Positions 32,723 through 42,465 of a stretch of 64,000 bases of DNA are shown piece after piece. A program made the position numbers and the translations under genes. Under the pieces are notes generated by a model that saw only the letters and a list, made by a program, of their open reading frames with translations, ran no database searches and was not told the DNA's origin. Within the stretch, counting starts at the first letter, position 1. Each line of letters begins with the position of its first letter. The DNA comes from DASVEG01 sp035540495 (GTDB lineage: Bacteria > Actinomycetota > Acidimicrobiia > Acidimicrobiales > CADCTF01), in contig DATLGL010000036.1 of assembly GCA_035540495.1 (NCBI GenBank), forward strand, positions 13,339-77,338, written 5' to 3'.

Positions 32723-35700
32723 TCACGGGAAACTGGTTCCGACCGGACGCGTCGCTGACGGTGTCACGCTGCGGGCGACCTGGATCGTCGTCGCCTTTCG
32801 ATCAGCCAGCAGCACGCCTCGGCCAGGCGGCAACGCCGTACCCGGGCGCAGCGGCGCACGCACTCCGGTCAGCTGGAACAGCTCGAGCGGATCATCGGGC
32901 TGGAGGAACACCGATCGCCGCGCCTTGCGGACCTCGTTGAGCATGGCGTTCATCGAGAAGCCGGCGTGATTGCGCATCTCGATGGTGGCGACGACGCGTA
33001 GCCCGTCGATGCGGACGAGGCGCTCCCATGCGGTTCCGAGCATCGGGTCGTCGAGCATGTCGAGGTCGTCGACCACGAGGATCCGGGTCGTGTCGGTGTA
33101 CGTCTCGCCCAGCGTCGCGAGCTCGTCGAGCACCGGCAGGTGCACATCGGAGCGCCCGAAGGCGGATCGCGTCGCACCGGCGACGTCGGCCAGCGCGCTC
33201 CCCGATCCGCCGACGATCCACACCTCGTGACCCGCGGCCACGAGCTGCGCGGCGACAACGGCGGCGGCTGTCGTCCGTCCCGACCGGGGGAGGCCGGCCA
33301 CGAGGAGATGCGAGTGCGCGAGGTCGACCGATACCGGCGCCAGCGTGAGGTCCGCGATCCCGATGACCGCCGACGGCTGCGGCCCACTGGACGACGCCGT
33401 CGCCGTCGCCGGCGCTGGCGCTGGTGCGACCAGATCGATCACGTCGGGAAGGGGCGCGGTGCGCAGAGCCGGCTCGGCGGGGCCGGGCGCGCCAGCAGCG
33501 ATCTCGCTCAGCGCGGCGGCCTGGGCCGCGCCCTCGCCCGACTCAGAGAGGCACGCGATCTGGACGAGCTTGTCGGCCTGCCACAACCCGCGGCCCGGAG
33601 CGAGGTCGAGCCCGCGTGCGCGCGTCAGGGGGATGCCGTGATCGCCGTACGCGCCCTCGTCCGCCTGGCGGAGGATCACCCGGTTCGCGACGGCGGACTG
33701 CACCACCGCGGGGATGCCGCCGCGCCGGTCGGCGGTCAGCACGACGTGCACGCCCACCTGCCGGCCGTCGAGGACGATCTGGTGGAACGCGTCGAGCCAC
33801 TGGTCGAGGGGCGAACCGAGCGTCGACCCCGAGAACGCGGCCGACAGGTTCGGATAGCCGTCGACGAGGAGCAGGATGCGGGCAAGCCCCGCGTGGGCCG
33901 CGCCCGCCCGGCTCCGGTACGCCGTCAGCGTCTCCGCCTGCACCTCCGCGAGCACGCTCCGGCGCCGCTCGATCTCGCTCCCGAGAAGCGCGATCACGCG
34001 AGTGACCGCTTCCAGATCGTCGCCGGTCGCTACCGCCGCGACGTGAGGCAGGGCGTCGATGCTTCGCAAGCCGCGCGACGCGAAGTCGATGGCGAAGATC
34101 GAGACCTCACTCGCATCCGCGTCGAGCGCGGCCGATGCCGCGACCGTGCGCAGGAGCGTCGTCTTCCCCGCGCCACCTGAGCCGTAGGCGATCAGGCCGC
34201 CGCCTTCCTCGAGGTCGACGATCGCCGGGTACTGGTCTTGGTCTTCCGGCGCGTCGACGACACCGACACGGACGTAGCGACCCGGCTCTGTGGTGGCCCA
34301 GGCCCCTCGACCGTCGGCGCGGACGGCGGCGAGCGTCACGTGGTCGGGCAATGGCTCGCGCCACGGGGTGGGCGGCGGGGGGAAGTCGTTCTTCCGGGCG
34401 GCATCGACCACCGCAGCGATGACCGCGTCGAGTTGTGTGGCTGCTTGGGCGCCGGCCCGTGCGCGGTCGGTCTCCGCCGGCTCCGCACCGAAGACCATCC
34501 GGGCGGCGGGTGCGTCAGGCGCGAACGGCGCGACGATCACCGGGCTCATGCCGGCCGCGGCCACCATCGGCGCACCGGTGTAGGCCGACTGGAACGGCAC
34601 CAGCGCGCGCGGCCCCAGACGAGCGAACCCGCGCCCACGGAGCGGGACGGGGATGTCCGCGGCTTCGGGGCCGCCGATGATGGCCGACGACTCCGACCCA
34701 TCGAGCATCCGCAGCGATATCCGCAGGTTGGTGTTCGCCAGGATGTTGTCGTTGACCGACCCCGACGGTCGCTGGGTCGCGAGGATGAGGTGGATCCCGA
34801 GGCTTCGGCCGCGCTGGGCGATGTCGACCATGCCGGCCACGAAGTCAGGGATCTCCTTGACGAGCGTCGCGAACTCGTCGACGACGATCACCAGCGACGG
34901 CGGCGCCTCGTCGGGATGACGATCCAGCATCTCCTCGAGATCCTTCGCCCGCCCCTCGAGCAGCCGCATGCGCCGATTCAGCTCCGCCCGCAGCGACGTC
35001 AACGCACGCATGGCGAGGTCGGCGTCGAGGTTGGTCACGTAACCGACGGTGTGCGGGACGTCGCGGAACGCGGTGGACGACGCGCCGCCCTTGTAGTCGA
35101 CGAACAGGAAGTTGAGCCGCGTCGGTGGATAGATCGTGATGAGCGACGCGACGATCGACTGGAGCAGCTCGCTCTTCCCGGCACCCGATGTGCCGCCGAT
35201 CAGGGCGTGAGGACCGTCGCTCACGAGATCGAGCTCGAACACGCCGTCGGCGCCGAGGCCGACCGGGAAGCGCAGCCCGTAGGGTCGATCGGTCAGCCAG
35301 CGCTCGGTGATCCACGTCGCATCGGGAACGTCCGTGCCGAGCACCGACAGAAGCGGAGCCGTCCTGGGGATGGCCGTGGTCGCCGTCGCGACGGTGGCGT
35401 CTCGCACCGGGGCGAGGCAGCGGGCGACCCGATCGGCCACCTCGGGATGCACCCGACCGAGCTCGACGTCGCGCGGGGCGACTTCGGGATCGGTCGACCA
35501 CAGAACGGCTTCGTCGTCGCCACGCGTGAGCTGGCAGTCGAGAACGGCCGTGGCCTGGTGGGGAACGCGAGCCTCGCTCGTGCTGAGCCAGATGACGGTC
35601 ACGCCGCCGTCGACGCAACGGTCGAGCAACTGCGACACGAGCGTGGCGTCCGGCTCCAGGTCACCGTCGAGGAACAGCACGACCCACGGCCAGCGCCGGT

Positions 35701-37192
35701 CGACGGACCGGTCGCTCGTCGCGGCACGCATCTCGGCGACCTCGATCAACTCGGTGAGGATGGTGCGAGCGCCGGCAGCCGTGGTGCTGAGGTGCCGTCC
35801 GGCCAAGGGAGACGTCACCGAGCGAAGGTGTGGCAACCACTTCAGCCACGCGCCGAACTCCCGATCGGCGCCGACCGCACCAGCGATGATCAGGTCTTCG
35901 GGGCTGTGGAGGCACGCCAGCTGCACCGCGACGGATGCGGCCACGTCATCCACCCGTTGCGGGTCGCCGTGAACGGCGAACGTCCCGACCTCGGCCAGGT
36001 CCACGGTGACCGGTACCCCCGAGAGCCGCTCGTGGCCCGCCACGGCAGCCTCCGCCATCTCGCGGAGCTGCTCGTCGCCGTTGGTCTCGACCGGCGACGT
36101 GACGAGGCTCTCGGCGTCGCCCAGACCGACCCGCACGGCGAGGAAGTCGTCGGAGTCACGGCCCCGAGGCCACAGGTCGATCGTCCGCAGCTCCGCGCGC
36201 CGCGCGAGATCGGCGAGATCAGGTGCGGCACGCACCCGCTCGACGCGTGCGTCGTACAACGCTTGCGCGACCTCGGCCTTCCGCTCCTCGACCCGCTCGT
36301 GGAACCGCTCGACCTGCTTCGAGTGACGGTGACGGTTCGACCGGCGATCCTCGAAGAAGTTGGCGATGATGGCGAGCGGCGAGAGCAGCGTCAGAACCAG
36401 GAACTGCGGCTCGCCGCTGAAGGCGAACATCGCGAGGCCCGCCGCCAGCGGTGCGAGCGCGCCGAGGATCTGGAACCGGCGGGGCTCTGGCGCGGTCGGC
36501 ACCGGCCCCAGCGGGGGCAGCTCGCGAGGGCGAACGCGCTCGGGGCGGTAGGGCGTGCGGTGGAACTCGATCTGGCCGAGACCGTCGCGGACCTCGTCAG
36601 TCGCCCGGATGAACTCCCGGAAGGCGAGGCGGGTCGTGCCGAGGGTGACGACGTCGTCGCCTGTGACAGCGACCCGGCCGGCGATCGCAGCGTCGTTGAC
36701 GAGCACGCCGTTCTCGGCGTCACCCTCCGGCTCGATCGTTACGGTCCAATCCAGCGCGACCTCGACGCGCAGGTGACGGCGCGACACCGTGAGGTCGCTG
36801 ACGGCGAGATCGCAGGTCGCGTCCCGCCCGACGATGTACGTCCCCCGGTCGAGGACGGCGCTGTGGCCGGAGTCGGGTCCGGCGAGGACGTCGACGCTGA
36901 CGGCTCGGATCAGGATCGGCGGGAGCGGCCCCGGCACCGCGGCCGGGTCGAGCACGACCTCGTCGCCGGAGAGCACCCCGGTGTCGGCCACCCGGGCGTC
37001 CGGATCGAGGAACTCGCCGGTGCGGAGGAGCAGCACGCGTGGGGTCCGTGTAGGTGCGCCGCCACCAGTGGCACCGCCGACGTAGGAGGCCAGCGCGCCG
37101 GCGAGGCGCGAGGCCGGCTGATCGGGGTCGATCTCGACTCGTACGTCTGTCGGTGCAGCCGTCGGGCTGACGACCCGAAGGAGGAGCTCCAC
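32723..37192 (-). CDS. ubiquitin-like + FHA + triple FtsK/SpoIIIE ATPase (EssC/EccC-like type VII secretion motor)
   Basis: The 1489-residue protein is built from: an N-terminal ubiquitin-like (YukD-type) segment (about 1-90); an FHA domain (about 105-195) with its phosphothreonine-reading residues Gly122/Arg123, Ser137/Arg138 and an Asn near 166; one or two membrane helices (240-280); and three FtsK/SpoIIIE ATPase modules. ATPase 1 has Walker A GGTSGAGKSE (666-675) and Walker B VIVVDEF. ATPase 2 has GSGGAGKTT (1004-1012) with ILLLVDGY. ATPase 3 has GLPRSGRTT (1300-1308), its Walker lysine replaced by Arg, so it may not hydrolyse. The layout is like Firmicutes EssC and actinobacterial EccC. 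GTG 37192 is 1 nt after the kinase gene stop. No WXG100 substrate gene is nearby. Confidence 0.85.
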   Translation of the reverse strand: MELLLRVVSPTAAPTDVRVEIDPDQPASRLAGALASYVGGATGGGAPTRTPRVLLLRTGEFLDPDARVADTGVLSGDEVVLDPAAVPGPLPPILIRAVSVDVLAGPDSGHSAVLDRGTYIVGRDATCDLAVSDLTVSRRHLRVEVALDWTVTIEPEGDAENGVLVNDAAIAGRVAVTGDDVVTLGTTRLAFREFIRATDEVRDGLGQIEFHRTPYRPERVRPRELPPLGPVPTAPEPRRFQILGALAPLAAGLAMFAFSGEPQFLVLTLLSPLAIIANFFEDRRSNRHRHSKQVERFHERVEERKAEVAQALYDARVERVRAAPDLADLARRAELRTIDLWPRGRDSDDFLAVRVGLGDAESLVTSPVETNGDEQLREMAEAAVAGHERLSGVPVTVDLAEVGTFAVHGDPQRVDDVAASVAVQLACLHSPEDLIIAGAVGADREFGAWLKWLPHLRSVTSPLAGRHLSTTAAGARTILTELIEVAEMRAATSDRSVDRRWPWVVLFLDGDLEPDATLVSQLLDRCVDGGVTVIWLSTSEARVPHQATAVLDCQLTRGDDEAVLWSTDPEVAPRDVELGRVHPEVADRVARCLAPVRDATVATATTAIPRTAPLLSVLGTDVPDATWITERWLTDRPYGLRFPVGLGADGVFELDLVSDGPHALIGGTSGAGKSELLQSIVASLITIYPPTRLNFLFVDYKGGASSTAFRDVPHTVGYVTNLDADLAMRALTSLRAELNRRMRLLEGRAKDLEEMLDRHPDEAPPSLVIVVDEFATLVKEIPDFVAGMVDIAQRGRSLGIHLILATQRPSGSVNDNILANTNLRISLRMLDGSESSAIIGGPEAADIPVPLRGRGFARLGPRALVPFQSAYTGAPMVAAAGMSPVIVAPFAPDAPAARMVFGAEPAETDRARAGAQAATQLDAVIAAVVDAARKNDFPPPPTPWREPLPDHVTLAAVRADGRGAWATTEPGRYVRVGVVDAPEDQDQYPAIVDLEEGGGLIAYGSGGAGKTTLLRTVAASAALDADASEVSIFAIDFASRGLRSIDALPHVAAVATGDDLEAVTRVIALLGSEIERRRSVLAEVQAETLTAYRSRAGAAHAGLARILLLVDGYPNLSAAFSGSTLGSPLDQWLDAFHQIVLDGRQVGVHVVLTADRRGGIPAVVQSAVANRVILRQADEGAYGDHGIPLTRARGLDLAPGRGLWQADKLVQIACLSESGEGAAQAAALSEIAAGAPGPAEPALRTAPLPDVIDLVAPAPAPATATASSSGPQPSAVIGIADLTLAPVSVDLAHSHLLVAGLPRSGRTTAAAVVAAQLVAAGHEVWIVGGSGSALADVAGATRSAFGRSDVHLPVLDELATLGETYTDTTRILVVDDLDMLDDPMLGTAWERLVRIDGLRVVATIEMRNHAGFSMNAMLNEVRKARRSVFLQPDDPLELFQLTGVRAPLRPGTALPPGRGVLLADRKATTIQVARSVTPSATRPVGTSFP

Positions 37193-37193
37193 G

Positions 37194-40100
37194 TCAGTTC
37201 CCTCGGCGGTAGGAGGCAGTCGGGGTGGGCAAGCTCAGCGTCGCGAGCCGGTCGGTGCGGCCCGCGGGCACGAGGTCGGGCTGGAGCTGGCGGGCGAACT
37301 CCGCGACGCTGCGAGGGCGCCGGCGGGCGTCGGGCTCGAGCGCTCTGACCATCACCGGATGATCGGGGAACGCTTGCACCACGTCGTCGCGCGCAGGCGT
37401 GATGCTCGCTGTCGGGACCTGCCCCGTCACCGCGAACAGCATCGTCAACGCGAGGCTGTAGAGATCGGACGCGGGCGTCGGCGACGCCCCTCGCCACACC
37501 TCCGGCGCAGCGTACGGCGGCGTCATCGTCGCAGCCGGCCCGCGAGCGGCTCGCAGCCATGCGGAGCCGAGATCACCGAGCACCCATCCGTCGCCGCCGA
37601 AGAAGACGTTCTCCGGCTTGACGTCGGCGTGGACGACGCCGACCTGATGGAGCGCGGTGAGCGCGAACGCGAGGTCGCTGCCGATGGCCACCACTTCCGC
37701 CTGGGTCATCGGGCCGCCGCGACGGACGCGGTCGAGCAGGGTGCCGCCGTCGTAGAGGCTCGTCACGATGTAGGGGCGATTGGTGACCGGGGTGATGCCT
37801 GCATCGTGGACGACGGGAAGATGTGGCAGGCCCGACACCTGGCGGGCGATGCGCACCTCCCACTCGAAGCGATGCTCGTCGAACCCGGCGTCGCGCGGGC
37901 CGTAGCGGAACACCTTGACCGCGACCGGTGTGTTGTCCGGCGCCAGCACCCCGCGGAACACCGATCCGGTGGAGCCCTCCCCGATGCGGGAGGCGATCGT
38001 CACCGAAGGAACGTCGTCCGGCGCGCTGCCGGTGGCCACGAGGGCAGTCTCGGGGAGCGCCGCAGTCCACCGCGTCTTCCCGGTCGCGAGGCCGACCACG
38101 GTCCGGAGCCTCGCCACCACGAGCCGGGGCTGACGAAGCGGTGCCATCGCCCGCGCCAGAGCAATCCGGCGAGTCGTCGGCAGCCGGTCGAGGATCGCGT
38201 CGACGTAGCCCCATGCGAGGGCCGCCTCCTGCGGCGAGGCCGGTTCGCCGCTGTACCGGGTGCGGTCGACCACTGGCGCCAGTCCCTCCAGGAGCCGCGG
38301 AACGACCACGGGCACGCGGCCGGCCGAGATGCGCGCGACCTCCAAGGGGGTGTGCTGCGAGTCGACGTCGATCCCGTGGTCGATGAGCGCGTCTGTCGCC
38401 GTCGCCCATGCCGCGTGCACGGCGACGGACGGATCGGCCGCCCGCCGGCGACGGCGGAGGATCAGCCGTGGCACCACCAGCGCCCAGGCGAGGCTGAGCA
38501 CGACGACGAGCACGAGGAGCGCCAGCGCGAGCCACGTCACGGCGGCTTCGCTCTCGTCGGAGACGTCGACGGGCGCGACCTGCCGCGGCGGCACAGTCTG
38601 CGGCTCCGGTTCGGGCTCGGGGGGCGGCGGCGGCGTCTGCCGCGCCAGCTGAGCCTGCTGCAGCTGCTCTTCCGGGGTGGGGAGCGGGTCGAAGGGCACC
38701 CACCGCGCGCGAGCGAGCGGCGTCTCTACCCACGCGGTGACGTCGCGATCGGTGAAGCGGGTCTCGCCGGGCGCGGGTTCCGGGAGGCCCACCACGACTC
38801 GAACCGGCACGCCGGCACAGCGGGCCAGCAGCGCGTAGCTCGTGACGAACGCCTCGAGGTTGCCTCGCGCGTAGTCCTGGTCGAGGAACCGTTCGACGCT
38901 GCGCAACGTCTGCCCGCCCGGCGCGCTCGGGTCGTAGACGCGGCGCACCTTGAGGTAGTTCTCGATCCGGTCCAATCGTTCGACGGCGGTCGTGGTTCCG
39001 ACGGCGAGCTCGCTCGCGATCGCGGCGACGCGATCGGACGCTGGGCACGTCGCGAGCTCCGGAGGGAACGAGCCGACGGTGGCGTCCCCTCTCGTGGTCT
39101 CGGCGGGAGGCGCGATGGCGGCGGCCGTGGTGTAGCTGACGGTGGCCTCCCCCTCGGCGAGAAGGATCCCCGCTCGCGGTGCGTACCGCACCGCGTCGGG
39201 ATCGTCGACCCTTCGGGGAACGCCCGCTGTGGGGACGGCGCGCAACGGCGGGTTGCCGAGCGGGCGGTACGTCACGGTGGTCAAATCGTCGAGAGAGCTG
39301 TCGTCTCCGGGCGGCGAGCCTGCGGCGATCACCGGGTACAGCGGGTCGTCGGCAAGGGTGCGACCGGTGATGGCGAACTCGGCAGACTGCTTCCACCCCG
39401 TGCCGTCGTAGCGGTCGAGGACGGCCATCCGGAGGCGGCCCGGCGCGGCGCCATTGACCTTCACCGAGCCGATCTCCGAAGGGTCGTCGGCGCCTCGAGA
39501 CGCACGGGCCGCGACAGCGAGCGGGTTCAGGTCGGCGAAGCGTTCGGTCGGCGGATCCACATAGCGGCGGAGGTCGATCGTGCGGCCGTGCGGGAGTGCG
39601 GCGGCCAGAGCAGCGACGAGCACGAGCGCCGGGACGAACTGCACCAACGGACGCCACCACGCGATCTGCCGCCGGAGCTCGGTGTTCGAGCCGACCAGTG
39701 GCGGAAGCTGCGACAGGTCGTTGCGCGCGTCGAGCAGGAGGACCGATCCCGCCGCGGCAGCGAACAACGCCGGGGTCCACCACTCGAACCCGATGGACGC
39801 GACGAGCGCCGCGGCGACACCCAGTGCCACCGTCGGGATGGCCAGCGTAGGCAGCGTTCGGCCACGGATCGACGCCGCGACCGACCCGATCATCGCGGCC
39901 AGCAGCAGCGTGTACGGCACGAGCGCCAGGTCGCGCAAGCCTTCCGCCGGGAGGCCGACCGTGAGGAAGAGCGCGAACGCGTCCGGCACCGAATCCGGTG
40001 CGAGTGACCCGCCCGTGATCGCGGCTGCGCCGCCGGCTGCCAGAGCGACGGCGCCGATCGCGGCCAAGCTTCGAGGAACTCGCCGGGCGCCCAGGAGCGC

Positions 40101-40238
40101 GCCAGCCGCACCACCGGCGACGACCGCTACCGCGGCAGCTCGAACGAGCTCGTCGATCGGGAACGCCCGCTGGAACATGACCGCGATCGCCGCCGCGAGC
40201 GCGGCGGGTGCGAGACCGGCGCGTACGACGCGTCTCAT
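37194..40238 (-). CDS. transglutaminase-like membrane protein fused to a Ser/Thr protein kinase; transglutaminase site degenerate
   Basis: The 1014-residue protein combines two halves. Residues 1-600 have about six N-terminal membrane helices, an extracytoplasmic transglutaminase-like domain, a Pro-rich stretch and one more helix (VTWLALALLVLVVVLSLAWA). In the transglutaminase part, the catalytic Cys position (GxC) reads GNL (Leu about 461) and the His position (HAWVE) reads TAWVE, while the WVPFDP Asp remains, so this domain is probably catalytically dead. Residues 745-985 are a protein kinase with intact GEGSTGSV loop, VAVK (Lys775), HADVKPEN (Asp872) and DLG (Asp889), so the kinase is probably active. 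ATG 40238 overlaps the DUF58 stop (ATGA). Confidence 0.85.
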   Translation of the reverse strand: MRRVVRAGLAPAALAAAIAVMFQRAFPIDELVRAAAVAVVAGGAAGALLGARRVPRSLAAIGAVALAAGGAAAITGGSLAPDSVPDAFALFLTVGLPAEGLRDLALVPYTLLLAAMIGSVAASIRGRTLPTLAIPTVALGVAAALVASIGFEWWTPALFAAAAGSVLLLDARNDLSQLPPLVGSNTELRRQIAWWRPLVQFVPALVLVAALAAALPHGRTIDLRRYVDPPTERFADLNPLAVAARASRGADDPSEIGSVKVNGAAPGRLRMAVLDRYDGTGWKQSAEFAITGRTLADDPLYPVIAAGSPPGDDSSLDDLTTVTYRPLGNPPLRAVPTAGVPRRVDDPDAVRYAPRAGILLAEGEATVSYTTAAAIAPPAETTRGDATVGSFPPELATCPASDRVAAIASELAVGTTTAVERLDRIENYLKVRRVYDPSAPGGQTLRSVERFLDQDYARGNLEAFVTSYALLARCAGVPVRVVVGLPEPAPGETRFTDRDVTAWVETPLARARWVPFDPLPTPEEQLQQAQLARQTPPPPPEPEPEPQTVPPRQVAPVDVSDESEAAVTWLALALLVLVVVLSLAWALVVPRLILRRRRRAADPSVAVHAAWATATDALIDHGIDVDSQHTPLEVARISAGRVPVVVPRLLEGLAPVVDRTRYSGEPASPQEAALAWGYVDAILDRLPTTRRIALARAMAPLRQPRLVVARLRTVVGLATGKTRWTAALPETALVATGSAPDDVPSVTIASRIGEGSTGSVFRGVLAPDNTPVAVKVFRYGPRDAGFDEHRFEWEVRIARQVSGLPHLPVVHDAGITPVTNRPYIVTSLYDGGTLLDRVRRGGPMTQAEVVAIGSDLAFALTALHQVGVVHADVKPENVFFGGDGWVLGDLGSAWLRAARGPAATMTPPYAAPEVWRGASPTPASDLYSLALTMLFAVTGQVPTASITPARDDVVQAFPDHPVMVRALEPDARRRPRSVAEFARQLQPDLVPAGRTDRLATLSLPTPTASYRRGN

Positions 40239-41377
40239 CGAACCGCCGGCCACGCTGCGACGAACTCCCGCGCCGAGGCGACCGGCACCGCCACGACGCC
40301 TGGCGGCGCCACCAACGGCACTCGGCGCTCGCGTGTGACCGAGACCAGGTAGGCCGGCGAGAAGCCGCTCGCGATGCGAGCAAGAAGCGTGAGGTCGGGA
40401 GCACCGAGCTCGCCGGTGATGAAGACCAGGCTCCGACCGCGCGCCCGCAACGCCTCTGCGAGCTCGAGCATCGAGTCCGACTCCGTCGTTCGGACATCGG
40501 TGAGGCGGTCGAGGTGCGATCCGGCTGCGGCGTCGGCGGAATCGAGGTCACCGTCTGCGCCCTGCGAGCCGTCCGCGAACAGCAACTGCGATGGGAATCC
40601 ATCCTGGTCCGCGGCGTGCAGCACCGACGCCGCGATCTCGACGACCTCCTCGAAGTCGGTCTCCGTCACTGCGGAGCGGCGGTTGTCGACGATCACGACG
40701 ATCTCGGGCTTCGTCGTGTCGACCAGTTGCTTCACGACGAGGGTTCCCGTGCGGGCGGAGGTGCGCCAGTGGATGTGCCGGAGGTCGTCGCCCGGCACGT
40801 ACTCCCGCAACTGGTGGAACGAAGCCGACCCCTCGGACACCTCCCGAGTTGGTCCTTCGAGATCGCGCTGGCGTCCCGTCGGGAGCATCCGAAGATGGTG
40901 TCGGCGCGGGCGCACGGCGACGCTGCACGACCCGCTCACCTTCCGCTCCGCGATCACGAGCCCGAAGGGGTCGAGTCGGCGCAGAAGCATCGGCCCTGCG
41001 GTGACGGTCCCGCGGCGCGACGTATCGAGCTCGTAGACGATCGAGGTCTCCTCGCCAGGCGCGAGCGCGGGCATCGCCGCAGCCCGCCGCTCGCCGTTGA
41101 CGCTCTCGATCACCGTGAACCGACGCTGCTTCCGTCGCGGCGAAGCCCGGAGCGTCAGGGTCACGGCCGCGGGCGCGCTCCGCTCGACCTCGGGCGGCGA
41201 CGCTGCACGGCGCACGCTGATGGCAGGCGACTCGACGACGGCGGTGACCGCGAGACCGACGATGGCGAAGCCGCTGTAGGCGAGAGCGATCACCGGGGTG
41301 AGGCCGAGAGCGATGCCCGCGACGAGCAGCGCGGCGGATGCCGCGACGACTGCTCGACCGAGGGCGGTCAGGCGCAC
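40235..41377 (-). CDS. DUF58-domain protein (vWA-like, MoxR-associated)
   Basis: The 380-residue protein has two N-terminal membrane helices (VVAASAALLVAGIALGL, IALAYSGFAIVGLAVTAVV) and the DUF58 signature FHQLREYVPGDDLRHIHWRT in the middle, followed by KPEIVVIVDNRRS, which resembles a vWA domain core. DUF58 proteins are regular partners of MoxR ATPases, probably as client adaptors or assembly factors. The gene is 7 bp after the moxR stop and overlaps the transglutaminase/kinase start. It corresponds to the duf58 gene of PFNA-type clusters. Confidence 0.88.
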   Translation of the reverse strand: MRLTALGRAVVAASAALLVAGIALGLTPVIALAYSGFAIVGLAVTAVVESPAISVRRAASPPEVERSAPAAVTLTLRASPRRKQRRFTVIESVNGERRAAAMPALAPGEETSIVYELDTSRRGTVTAGPMLLRRLDPFGLVIAERKVSGSCSVAVRPRRHHLRMLPTGRQRDLEGPTREVSEGSASFHQLREYVPGDDLRHIHWRTSARTGTLVVKQLVDTTKPEIVVIVDNRRSAVTETDFEEVVEIAASVLHAADQDGFPSQLLFADGSQGADGDLDSADAAAGSHLDRLTDVRTTESDSMLELAEALRARGRSLVFITGELGAPDLTLLARIASGFSPAYLVSVTRERRVPLVAPPGVVAVPVASAREFVAAWPAVR

Positions 41378-41384
41378 GGACCGG

Positions 41385-42434
41385 TCAGCGGACGGCGCCG
41401 CCGGGCACTGCGGCGGTCGACAGGATCTCGCCGATCACCCGCTCCGCCGTCACCCCGCGCAGCTGCGCCTCCGGCGCGATCAACAGGCGATGGGCGAGCA
41501 CCGGCACGGCGAGGCGCTTCACGTCGTCGGCGGTGGCGAACGTGCGACCCTCCGCGGCTGCAAGCGACTGCGAGGCCCGCAACAGCCCGAGGGTGCCTCG
41601 TGGGCTCGCGCCGAGTCGGATGTCGGCCGACTGCCGGGTGGCGTGCACGAGCCCGACGGCGTACTGGACCAGCTGCGGGTCGAGGCGGACGCTGGCGGTC
41701 ACCTCGATCATCCGGCCCACCTCGTCGAGCCCGACGACCGGATCGAGGACGGGCGGAGCCCCGCCGTGGCGGGAGAGGACGATGTCCGCCTCGGCCGCGA
41801 GGTCGGGATACCCGATCGCCATCTTCATCAGGAAGCGGTCGAGCTGGGCCTCGGGGAGGTTGTACGTCCCGTCCATCTCGATCGGGTTCTGCGTCGCCAC
41901 GACCACGAACGGGCGGGGTACGTGATGGGGCTTCCCGTCGACGGTGACCTGCCGCTCCTCCATCACCTCGAGCAGCGCAGACTGCGTCTTCGGCGACGCC
42001 CGGTTGATCTCGTCGCCGACGACGATGTTCGAGAAGACGGGCCCGGGTTTGAACTCGAACCGGGCCCGAGCCTGGTTCCAGATCGAGATGCCCGTCACGT
42101 CCGACGGCAGGAGGTCGGGCGTGAACTGGATGCGGTGCCACGAACCGCTGATCGACTCCGCGATCGCCCTGGCGAGGCTCGTCTTGCCGACGCCGGGGAC
42201 GTCCTCCAGCAGGAGGTGCCCTTCCGAGACCAGGGCGAGGAGCGCGAGGTTGATCTGGTCGGCCTTGCCCTGGATCGCACGCCCGATGTGGGACGTGAGG
42301 CGCGCGAACGTCTCCGCGAACCACGTCACCTGCTGCTCCGACGCCGTCGGCGACGTCGTCGACGTGCCGCTCGCCGTGGTGTAGGTCGTGGCGAGAACTC
42401 GGCGCTGGAAGCCCGAGGTCGGGCCTTCGTTCAC
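41385..42434 (-). CDS. MoxR-family AAA+ ATPase
   Basis: The 349-residue protein has the MoxR core: Walker A EDVPGVGKTSLARAI, Walker B NIVVGDEINRASPKTQSALL, the sensor 1 region FVVVATQNPIEMDGTYNLPE, and Arg-rich sensor 2 in the SADIRLGASPRGTLGLL segment. MoxR ATPases form hexamers that act as chaperones for vWA/DUF58 proteins. It lies directly upstream of the DUF58 gene in the same operon, as expected. The N-terminal 35 residues are Thr/Ser rich and probably disordered. It starts 32 bp after the secreted-protein gene ends. Confidence 0.9.
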   Translation of the reverse strand: MNEGPTSGFQRRVLATTYTTASGTSTTSPTASEQQVTWFAETFARLTSHIGRAIQGKADQINLALLALVSEGHLLLEDVPGVGKTSLARAIAESISGSWHRIQFTPDLLPSDVTGISIWNQARARFEFKPGPVFSNIVVGDEINRASPKTQSALLEVMEERQVTVDGKPHHVPRPFVVVATQNPIEMDGTYNLPEAQLDRFLMKMAIGYPDLAAEADIVLSRHGGAPPVLDPVVGLDEVGRMIEVTASVRLDPQLVQYAVGLVHATRQSADIRLGASPRGTLGLLRASQSLAAAEGRTFATADDVKRLAVPVLAHRLLIAPEAQLRGVTAERVIGEILSTAAVPGGAVR

Positions 42435-42465
42435 GATGCGGTCCTTCCTGGTGCGGAGTGCGATG

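Noticed and set aside
34238..37348. Very long open frame on the plus strand opposite the FHA-FtsK gene
   Set aside because: Composition is Arg/Asp/His rich without domain motifs. The minus strand encodes clear Walker and FHA motifs, so this is a high-GC antisense shadow.
37359..40007. Long plus-strand open frame opposite the transglutaminase/kinase gene
   Set aside because: No motif on this strand, whereas the minus strand has a complete kinase. GC-rich codons lack stops in the antisense frame.
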